From Hevea brasiliensis (Eukaryota > Streptophyta > Magnoliopsida > Malpighiales > Euphorbiaceae), in NCBI RefSeq assembly GCF_030052815.1, contig NC_079501.1:97604190-97668189 (forward strand): a stretch of DNA of 64,000 nucleotides. Reading direction: 5' to 3'. Positions 55,597-64,000 of this stretch are shown piece by piece; positions within the stretch are counted from its first letter, which is position 1; each line of letters opens with the position of its first letter. Under the pieces are notes generated by a model. It had not been told where the DNA came from and did no database searches. It saw nothing but the letters and a program-made list of their open reading frames with translations. A program made the position numbers and the translations under genes.

Positions 55597-56337
55597 TTAA
55601 GAGAGGTTGGAACTGCAACATCGCCTCAGCCAACCTTAGAAAAATAAGAAAATCCTGCAACATCGCCCCAGCAAACCTTAGAAAAAGAAGAAAAAACTAC
55701 AACATCGACTCTGCCAACCTTAGAAAAGGAAGAAAAAACTGCAACATCGCCTCTGCCAAACTAAAAAAAAGAAAAAATACGTGAATCATCGCCCACGTTT
55801 CACAACGTTAGACAGCTCAAGGTATCAGGGATCGAGTTTAAGCGATCTCATGAAACATCTTTGGACATTTCTTTCACGCAAAATCCTTGGAAATTCTTTG
55901 GAACCTGACGACTTCCTCCCGTCAAATTCGATGAGCTGTTTTTGCCCATGGTCTTGAGCTTAGCATCATACGAAAGTTGTCCAGATTTTTTAAATGATAA
56001 AGAGGTCACCTCCTACATATGCTTCCTGGACTCGCTCATTGATCATCCTGATGATGTCAAGCTGCTTAGAGAGCCGGCATTATAATAAATCCTTTTGGCA
56101 GTGATCAAGAAATAGCTCAACTCTTCACAGGGTTAGGCAATGAATTGGTTCCAAACCGTCAATTATATGCCAATGTCAGATATGAAATCTAAGAGCATTA
56201 CAAGAAAAAATGGAAACCCTGTGATGAAAGTCTCTCAATATCATTGGACTATGCTTAAAGTCGGTGCTTTTATTACGCTCTTTTTTACTGTTGTTCAAAC
56301 TTATTTCTCGCTTCCTCTTCATAAAAGCAAGCCATAG
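55597..56337 (+). pseudogene. DUF247 pseudogene (3' half)
   Basis: This matches 52583-53240: it enters at the LREV block, contains an in-frame 42-base minisatellite in place of the variable linker, and continues with SPTFHN, VSGIEFK, LPPVKFDE, LPMVLSLASYESCPDFLND and the C-terminal membrane span (KVGAFITLFFTVVQTYF). It lacks the first ~250 codons, has several stops and shifts (near 55660, 55905, 56087, 56189), and has lost about 20 bases in the region equivalent to 53110-53130. It is a dead tandem copy. Confidence 0.9.
55613..55780 (+). repeat. Minisatellite: four 42-bp units, in codon phase
   Basis: Units start at 55613, 55655, 55697 and 55739 with CTGCAACATCGCC or a near variant. Each encodes 14 residues of the type TATSPQPTLEKEEK in the frame of the gene. 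The fourth unit is degraded at its end. Confidence 0.92.
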
Positions 56338-56747
56338 GGGAAATTCAACCTATGGATGCTTCTATATATGGTAAATATGTTTATCAAGAATAATTCATCT
56401 TTGGATATTGATTTTTTTTTCTCTTTGATTTAGTATAAATAATTTGATGTGATTGTATTTAAACTATTGAAAGTGCATTCAGTGTGGTATTTATGCTCAT
56501 CTCTCTCGAGTGATTTGTATTTAGTTTCCTTTAAAATAACGAGTGAAAGAGTGCAATTTGATATTCTTCTTATAGTTTTCTTGTTCATTTTCTTTCTCTA
56601 TTGCTATGATTTGTAAACAACATCTACAAAATGATTATAAACAACTAAATAATATATAAAATTAAATATATACGGATGGATTTATGAATTCAAGTTATTT
56701 GAATTTTAATTATTTGAATTATCAGTAAGTCGAATTATTTATTAGGT

Positions 56748-56811
<64 letters not shown>

Positions 56812-56895
56812 GAACTAATTTGCAAATTACGAGTTATTTTCAGATTAAAATTTAATTTGTGAATTAATTTTCAATATCCTTATAGATTCTAAATT
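56338..56895 (+). repeat. Duplicate of the DUF247 3' flank (second copy)
   Basis: It matches 53241-53499 plus 53869-54120, without the LINE fragment and with an added TA microsatellite (56753-56806). Confidence 0.85.
56753..56806. repeat. (TA)n microsatellite
   Basis: A TA run of 27 units within the duplicated flank; the other copy has only a short TATATA here. Confidence 0.94.
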
Positions 56896-58779
56896 AAGGG
56901 TAAGCATTTGGTTGGATTGATTCAAAATTGAATCAAACCACTCAGATTGAGTAGATTAAATTTACTAGAAATTTAAATTAAATCAAATCAAATGAGAGTT
57001 AAAATTGAATTAAAACTATCATAAATTAATTCGATTTGATTCATCATTTTACAGTGACCAAATCAACAGCAGCCCAAGCAAGACAAAGTTATCGATTCAG
57101 TGCTAAACTGTAATCAAGAAAAAGTTGCAGCAACCAATTTCATGGCTTCAAAAGCAGCAAAACAAAATAATTTTCATTTTACAATAATCAAATACAGTAA
57201 CCATTAACCAAATGCCTAAAAGAAGAAAACAAATTTTAATGAAAAATTAAATTAATAAATAGTGTTAGCACCAGATTAAAACAAATAATTTCCCAAGAAG
57301 AATGATGGAAATCAGAAACATGCACTGGAGCCAACATGAAACAAGTACCTCGAAAAAAAAAATACAATAACAAATGTAAACCGAAAAAGGATTCAATGGT
57401 AATTGCAAAGCCGTAATTAATTTACAAAGCTATGCGCATGACTTGCATATAGTGTGAAAACACAATATTTTATTTATTTATTTATTTTAATTAGTCAATA
57501 AAATTTTAATATATTTATAAAAAAAAATATTTTATTGAATGTCCTACATATATATATATATTATTTTTAAAATTAACTATATATTTGTAATCTCAACAAC
57601 CCAGTTCAATAATAACTCTTATTCCATTTTATACCTAATAAAACTCTTGAAATATATATATACCTTAATCATCTCTTTCTGCTAAACTGTGCTATCAAAA
57701 ATCTGTTTATTACCTTCTTTTTCTATCAAATACTCTCGATAGGTATTTTCATCATCCTTCATTTATATATATATATATATAAATTTACGATTTATAATAT
57801 GATGTGCACAGAGAATTCCTAATTTTACTTCTCTATTCATCACCTTCGATTCTGTTTTCAAGGTAAAAGTTCATTTCCTTGTTCAATAATGGGTGAATTT
57901 GATTTTATTTTCTTTTCTTGCATTGTTACAATTACTCTATAAATTCTTTTTTTTTCTTTGATCATTGATATTAAATTGGATTGATCATAATTATTATGGG
58001 ACAATAACCTTAAATTTAGATTATATATATAGGCCATTCGGCTATATATATATGAATCGTCTGGATGGACATCGTGTAGGCTATGTTGACAGTCATCCTT
58101 GATCATCCGATATCGTCCGGATATATATATATATATTTTATTAATTTCATTATTATTATTATTATTAACTTTGGTTTCAAAATAAAATATTTTTTATATA
58201 TATACTATGGGTCTGTCATATTAGTTTAGTTGATCAATTTTTTTGCTATATTTTGGATATTTACGAGATTCGAATATTCAATCTGTCAGCTGAAATTGTC
58301 TCTCTTTTATTGAATATAACTATTGTTTTGAAGGTTTTAGGTAAGTAGTAATTATAGTACATGGCACTGTTTTAGTTCCTTTTTGAATTTTTTAGCATTG
58401 AAATTGTTATTAAATGAAATTTTAAATTAATATTTTAATAATTATTTTACATGTAATATTCTAGAGTTTTATTTTATTATTGAATTCTATTTTAATTTTG
58501 ATTAAATAATTTATTTTGTTAATTATCTCTGTATTAGAGCCATTAGGATTCCGGGAATAGGCCTTTAATATCTTTATATTGATTGATATCTAACTATAAA
58601 ATTTACCGATGTGTTACATTAAATTTATTTGAGATTGATTTAATCTTATTGACTCTCTGAAATTATTAAAATAAACTATTAGAATTACACTATAAGTTAT
58701 TATTTGCTATCTGAAATTTTTTGATGATTTGATTGATTTGTACAAATTGATTTTCTATTTTGAATTGGTACTTGTGCCC
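56896..58779. other. AT-rich spacer, no supported gene
   Basis: Short TA runs and T-rich tracts. The phrase at 58020-58135 repeats CGTC(T/C)GGAT and ATATATAGGCCATTCGGC-like motifs, but no feature type can be assigned. Confidence 0.55.
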
Positions 58780-59540
58780 AGTATTTGTATCTATTATCTA
58801 GCCCCACCGTGTGAACTATCACGGTATTAGGTTACAATATTGAGTCATATATCATTGCAATTTATGGTTTGCATTAATATCATACGCATTGATATCTGTG
58901 AATGAGGAGGAAAGTATCTAATATCTGGTAGCGCACTTACCATCTAGCCTTTGATGATGTGGGGTATCATCTATTGTACCATAAAATTTTTATTGAATAA
59001 ATTTTTTTTATATATATGTTTTATGAAATTATTTTACTAATGATTTAGATAGCATAAGCATGATTTTATTGAATATAAATTTTATTATGAAATTAATCAA
59101 GCGTCTGTCTGTTCCTATTCCGTTGTGTGTTATAATTATCATTCACTAAGCATTAGCTCAAACCACATTTTTTCTATCTGTTATCAGTTTCATATCAGTA
59201 GAATTCTGCAGCTAATCCAAATATTCAGTCCATTTTCTGGAGAGGGACAATCTTTGATTTATTCTCATGGTATGCCCGAATTCATATTTCTTCGGCCTAA
59301 TAATTTGTTTAGTTTATTGAACAGTTTAAGTTTTTATTTGAAATCTGTAGAAACTACACAGTTTACTTATGGGATATTTATGTTGTTTATTTAGTATTTT
59401 GTTTATTTAGATTTTATCTATTTTTTTGGGTTAGTAAGTGACAATATATTTATTCAAGATACTCTGATAAGATTTGCATGATTTAAGAATACTTAAATTG
59501 TACACCGGTCGTGACATAAAATTTTGGGTCATGACATATT
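58780..59540 (+). mobile_element. Possible remnant of a Ty3-type LTR end
   Basis: The layout resembles the 3' part of the Tekay-type LTR seen at 7300-8038: a TCACTAAGC... phrase (59141), a T-rich middle and an end like CGGTCGTGACA...GGGTCATGACA. No start or coding is visible. Low certainty. Confidence 0.35.
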
Positions 59541-59749
59541 GCATCTAGAAATTGCACAAGCAAATTTACCGGACAACGCCATTGGAGAGTACTATTATTT
59601 GCCGCTCGTCATTCACTTTATTAGTTTAAGGATTAAAATAGAATTTTCTAAAAATATATTTTATTAGTTTGTAATAAAAGAATTTAATTTTTTAATTAAA
59701 AAAATTCATTTTAAAAAGATCAAATTGGAAAAAAAAAATTTGCCATATC

Positions 59750-60230
59750 TGATGTTAATTGTTAATTTTGGTCAATTCTTCTTTTTTCGTCAATTTTGAC
59801 CTAGTTTCAAAGTTTAGTATTTTTGTTTTGGTCAAGCTTCAAAATTTGAGATTTGGGAGGTTGATATGGAGGATGACGTGGCTAAAATATTATTATTTTA
59901 AATGATATTATGGACGTGGTGGTTGACTAAAATATTGTTGCTGACATGGCAAACATATTATTATTTTATATATTTTTATTTGCGTGGCATAAACTTTCAT
60001 AATAGAAAAGGCCAAACATTTTTTTTATTTTTGTTAATTTTTGTCAATTCTATTTAATTTTTGGCAATTTAGCCAATTCTATTTGGATGGAAGGAGAAAC
60101 ACAAAGAGAGGTGGGTTGAAGGTAGAGGAGAGATGTCCTCTTTCTAAAAAATATTTATGTTACTTGGCATAATAAAAAATAATTTATATTATTTTTTAGA
60201 GAAAGTACCTCTCTCCCCCACCATCTACCC

Positions 60231-60266
<36 letters not shown>

Positions 60267-60755
60267 GTGTGTATGTGTTTGTCGCTCTCTTTGTCTCTAT
60301 CTCTTTCTTTAAAAAAATTATTTTTTAAAAATAAAATTTAAAAATAATAAATTATACTAGTAAACTAATTTTATTAGAGGGAGAGAGAGAGGTGGGTGGA
60401 ATGTGGGGAAAGAGGTCCTCCCTCTAAAAAATAACATAGCGAGAGCAACACACAGACACAGAGAGATATAGAGAGAGACAAACAGAGAGAGAGAGAGAAT
60501 TAGTTTTTAGAGAGAGAACCTCTCTCCACCACATTCCACCCATCTCTCTCTAATAAAAGTAGCTTATTAGTATAATTTATTATTTTTAAATCATATTTTT
60601 AAAAAATAATTTATTATTTTTTAGAGAGAGATAAACAGAGAGAGGTGGGTGGAGGTGGGGGAGAGAGCTCCTCTCTCTAAAAATAATAAATTATTTTATT
60701 ATACTAAATAACATAAATATTTTTTAAAAAGAGGTCATCTCTCTTCCACCCTCCA

Positions 60756-60793
<38 letters not shown>

Positions 60794-61120
60794 AAAACAA
60801 AATTGACAAAAATCGAATAGAAATTGCTAAAATTAACAAAAATCGAAAACATTTGATTTTTATCAATTATCAAAGTTTATGCCATGTTAGCAAAAATATA
60901 TAAATAATAATATTTTTTTATCACGACAACAACATTATCTTAGTTAGCCATTATGTCATCAATACTATCTAAAATAATAATATTTTATCCACATCATCCA
61001 TCACATCAATTCTCAAATCCCCAAATTTGAAGTCTAACCTAAATAAATACTAAACTTTGAAATTTAATTAAAACTAATTAAAAAAATTGATCAAAATTGA
61101 CATTTCACGTAAAAGTTTTA
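59750..61120. mobile_element. Large foldback palindrome with internal inverted modules
   Basis: The left arm (about 59750-60075) and right arm (about 60790-61120) are imperfect reverse complements: for example TTTCAAAGTTTAGTATTT at 59807 and AAATACTAAACTTTGAAA at 61045, and GGCATAAACTTTCATAA against TCAAAGTTTATGCCATG. Between them, modules GAGAGGTGGGTGGA...CTCTCTCTAAAA alternate in direction. No coding is present. It resembles foldback or long-TIR non-autonomous DNA transposons; target duplication not resolved. Confidence 0.75.
60234..60264. repeat. (CT)n microsatellite in the palindrome
   Basis: A CT run extending the CTCTCTC end of an internal module; another lies at 60761-60789. Confidence 0.92.
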
Positions 61121-62691
61121 ACCTTTTTTTTGATAGTTATGCCTTTAAAAAAAATAAAATAACAATGACTCAATAAAATTCTTTTATTATAAATGATTTA
61201 TTTTAAAGAAAGCCGATAAGTTACCAAGAAGAAATCCAATCAAATTCTTATAAATTTTAATTTCCAGGGCTAAAATTTCTAGAAGCCTAACCTCCTAAGG
61301 CAATAATGTAGAAAAAGCTCATTAAAGAAGCGTTTGGTTTAACTTTTTTAATTACTTTTATTATTCTTTTTATTTTTAATAAAAATAAAAATATAATTAA
61401 AATGTATTTAGTAAATATATAATTTTTTAATTTTTTCATTAATTTATTTTTTTTAATTAAGCCAAGAAATTGGCAATAATAATAATAATGACAATGATTA
61501 GCACTAAGAATGATGTTGAATTGGCGATGGATCACATTTATGATTGATTCTCTTATAAAAAAATATTTTAAAAAATCTCTTTTTATTATTTAACATGTTT
61601 TTTATACAAAGTTTTCTTGTAAAAAAAAAATATAAAATATCACAATAAAAAGACGTTTAATATCAAATTAATAACATTAGTTAGAGTGTGTTTAGTATTA
61701 ATTATATTTTCCATTCCAAAAAATTATTATTTGGTATTGTATGAAAGATTGTTTTAAAATAATAAAAAATATAAATAATAATATTTGATTTATATAATTA
61801 TTTTAATAATTAAACAGAAAAAAAAAAAGCCAGAATAAGAAAGAAATCTTTGAAAATAAAAAAATCACCAAAGCTGAATTGAAATAAATGTAAAGTATGA
61901 AGCCAACTGCTGAAGTCCTTGGTTATTAGTGGGGAAATAATAGCATGTTTGGTTTGACAGGTTATTAATAACTGATAATCGATAATTGATAATTGTTTCT
62001 GTTAGGTTATAATTAATAATTAATAATAGTTAATTTATATTAAATTTTTAATAAAATTATGTTAAAGTATTATTATTATATATATGATAATTAATAAAGG
62101 TATATATAATATAATTTATTTTGTGAGTGTAAATTATGTTTGAAAGATGGATAACCCATTTCAAAAAATAAATTAAATAAAATCGATGAAAAATTCGCTT
62201 AAATAACACTTAACTACTAAAAAATTATAGATAGGAAACTTTTTTATCGGGCACACTTGTGAGGTTGGAGAGTAGCAGTGTTTTACAAATTATGCGAATT
62301 TTATTAATTATTAGTTGTTTTATTTTAAAGAGTTTATTAAAGATGTTTATCAATTGTTAATTATATTTAATATTTGAATCAAATACTCTTAAATAAGTAA
62401 TGGAGCCGTAAAGATAATAGTTTTTTTTAAGAAAATAAAATATTAAACCGTCGTTTCATGAATTGAAGATAAAAACAATTAAAAAAAAAACTCAAATCAG
62501 ATGCAAGGATGCCCAGTTTTTTATTTAAAAAACAAGGTCAATTACAGTCCAAATGAATTGAATTAGATGTGCAATTTGGACAAGTGCTTCGTTAAAAAAA
62601 AGCTCCTAGGAAAAAATGATGATGAGAGGGTCCAACTCTGAGTCGAAATTGTTGGTTTCAATTGCTGAGATCAGGAATCCAGAATCCAACA
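61121..62691. other. AT-rich spacer, possible small transposons
   Basis: The phrases GCATGTTTGGTTTGACAGG (about 61952) and AATTTGAATCAAATACTC-like (about 62370) could be imperfect inverted ends of a ~440-bp MITE, and GCGTTTGGTTTAAC at 61331 looks similar. No coding. Confidence 0.4.
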
Positions 62692-63281
62692 TGTTTTTCT
62701 GTGCCAATCCTACAAGCAAAAGTGTAAAATTTAGGAAGGAGTCTTTCAACTCTGAATGGATAATTCATTTATTTTATTAAATTGGTAGTTCTTTTGTTTA
62801 TTATTTTTTACATTTTACATCTGCAAGTTATGAAAATCCAAGGAAAAGCACAGCATAGACATAATTTAGTTGGAAAGGAATCTCTCTTCAAGAATTTATA
62901 GCATTGCTATTTGCTACACCATAATTCAGTACTAAAATCATTCAAGACAATCTTATTCAGCTGTTAGAAGAAGCTTAAAGCAGCTAATCCTGCTTCTGCC
63001 AACAACCAGTTACAAAGAGAATCCAATATTGAGAATCACATTTTCCATATCTTAATAACAGGCCCTACCTGTTTGGAGACTCTGGTTCCAAAGAGTGGTA
63101 GAATTAGATGCAAACAATCCTAAATAAATCTTCTCAAGTATGCCATTTGAGAACTAACTAGCATAATTGAGAATGAATAGCCACTGTGGTGCTTTTTCCA
63201 AGTTGTGACAAGGAGACTTCAAATATCCCAAAGAAGAAAAAGAATTAACATGAGTTAGCGGACATAACTGAAATGCAGCCA
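62692..63281 (-). other. 3' flank of the TBC gene (UTR and beyond)
   Basis: It matches 9170-9777, the flank of the broken duplicate, so the duplication included downstream sequence. AATAAA-type signals are present on the minus strand (for example at about 62767-62772), but the true 3' end is not determined. Confidence 0.6.
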
Positions 63282-64000
63282 TCAGATGGATGTCTCTATC
63301 TTGTCGTGCAGGGTGACCACCAAGTCATGTGCATCATCTAGCAGCTTCCACACATCGAGTTGCCCAGCCATGCTATTGCACTCCCTTAAAATTTCATCCA
63401 TGCTGTTATACTTTTCTATGATTAATTTTCTCCTCTGCAATACTGAAGCTGCAATAGCATAAAGCAATAAATCATCTGTTGGTGGCGCTCGCTGCCTTAT
63501 CCTGCTCCATGCTGACTTGCCAATGCCAGCCCTTATGGCTGCCTGATCTGCCCACATCACTTCCCAGAGACAAATTGTCTGTTCAAAAGTCAACTCCCTC
63601 ATGAACAGCACCACCACCATCCTATAAACAAAAAAACAATCCTCAGCCTGGAGCTTCTCCAAGTGCCTGAAAAGGTGGGAGTCTTTGCATTTGATAATCT
63701 TGGAAACAATATTCAATTGCCTTCGAATTCCCACTTCATCGAGCCTAAAATTATGGCGAGCCTTCTTCATGAAACCCACAAAACACCAGAATGCTTCATG
63801 ATCCTCTGTAATAAAAGTAATAATCGGAGAAAGTAGATCACTCATGCCCTGGCAATAGCCAATTTCAGGGTCATAGAGTGCATAGGCTTCAAGAATAGCA
63901 ACTAATCGGGCAGCATGGAAAATTCTGCCGGGTTCCAGATGTTCATAGTCCTTTAACCCAACAGCCTCTGCAGAACAGCGTGCTCTATCCTCTGATACTG
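63282..64000 (-). CDS. TBC-domain Rab GTPase-activating protein, C-terminal part
   Basis: TBC proteins switch off Rab GTPases in membrane traffic by supplying an arginine and a glutamine finger. The minus-strand frame is open from the right edge (64000) to the stop at 63282-63284, about 238 codons. It shows YDPEIGYCQGM, the conserved Q-finger block (about 63843-63873), then SDLLSPIITFITEDHEAFWCFVGFM, HLEKLQAEDCFFVYRM, EVMWADQAAIRAGIGKSAW and a helical C-terminus ending DAHDLVVTLHDKIETSI. The R-finger part lies beyond the window. No breaks are present. The ATG at 63845 is internal, not the start. A broken duplicate of its end lies at 9170-27381. Resembles the Gyp1-like TBC group; the Rab substrate is unknown. 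Confidence 0.92.
   Translation of the reverse strand, partial: VSEDRARCSAEAVGLKDYEHLEPGRIFHAARLVAILEAYALYDPEIGYCQGMSDLLSPIITFITEDHEAFWCFVGFMKKARHNFRLDEVGIRRQLNIVSKIIKCKDSHLFRHLEKLQAEDCFFVYRMVVVLFMRELTFEQTICLWEVMWADQAAIRAGIGKSAWSRIRQRAPPTDDLLLYAIAASVLQRRKLIIEKYNSMDEILRECNSMAGQLDVWKLLDDAHDLVVTLHDKIETSI

Noticed and set aside
59125..59394. 89-codon open frame
   Set aside because: Sits in a probable degraded LTR; no domain or support.
1..64000. CRISPR array or bacterial-type defence system
   Set aside because: The spaced repeats found are LTRs, microsatellites and minisatellites; the sequence is plant nuclear DNA.

Overview
This window is nuclear DNA of a flowering plant, most likely a eudicot. 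The evidence is the plant-specific DUF247 gene family, Tekay-type and SIRE-type LTR retrotransposons, primer-binding sites matching plant initiator tRNA-Met, and long AT-rich spacers. A woody Malpighiales species (Hevea- or cassava-like) is a guess from overall feel, not something the sequence proves. There are no bacterial-type operons and no CRISPR array. No intact tRNA or rRNA gene was recognised.

Most of the window is nested transposable elements. (1) 1-8038: a Ty3/gypsy chromovirus (Tekay/Del type) whose 5' end lies outside the window; it is broken by frameshifts and active-site losses. (2) 9170-27381: a partial duplicate of the TBC/RabGAP gene that lies at 63.3-64.0 kb. A 17.2-kb Ty1/copia element (9867-27090) splits it in two and leaves a 5-bp target duplication. 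That copia element carries a solo LTR inside its 5' LTR (10139-12251) and a 5S-rRNA-bearing LTR element inside its RNase H end (19869-25463). The latter is itself interrupted by another LTR-like element (21823-25304). (3) 28868-32004: a relative of that innermost element. (4) 32739-33050 (minus) and 52137-53240 (plus): the two halves of one DUF247 gene, now facing each other across 19.4 kb. The pattern fits an inversion. Between them lie an 11.5-kb SIRE-type copia element with an env-like third ORF (33149-44626) and a 4.8-kb minus-strand copia element (46549-51376). (5) 53.2-56.9 kb: a tandem duplicate of the DUF247 3' half, now a pseudogene with a 14-codon minisatellite. (6) 59.75-61.12 kb: a large foldback palindrome with alternating inverted modules. 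(7) 63282-64000: the C-terminal part of a TBC-domain (Rab GAP) gene, minus strand, running off the right edge; it is the only gene here that looks functional.

The protein-coding host content is therefore small: one TBC gene, its disrupted duplicate, and one DUF247 locus (rearranged gene plus pseudogene). Target-site duplications at most element ends give the order of insertion. None of the retroelements looks able to move on its own. The observations most worth a second look are the apparent DUF247 inversion, the 5S promoter sequence inside a long LTR, and a short stretch of one SIRE LTR where nearly every difference from its twin creates a CG.
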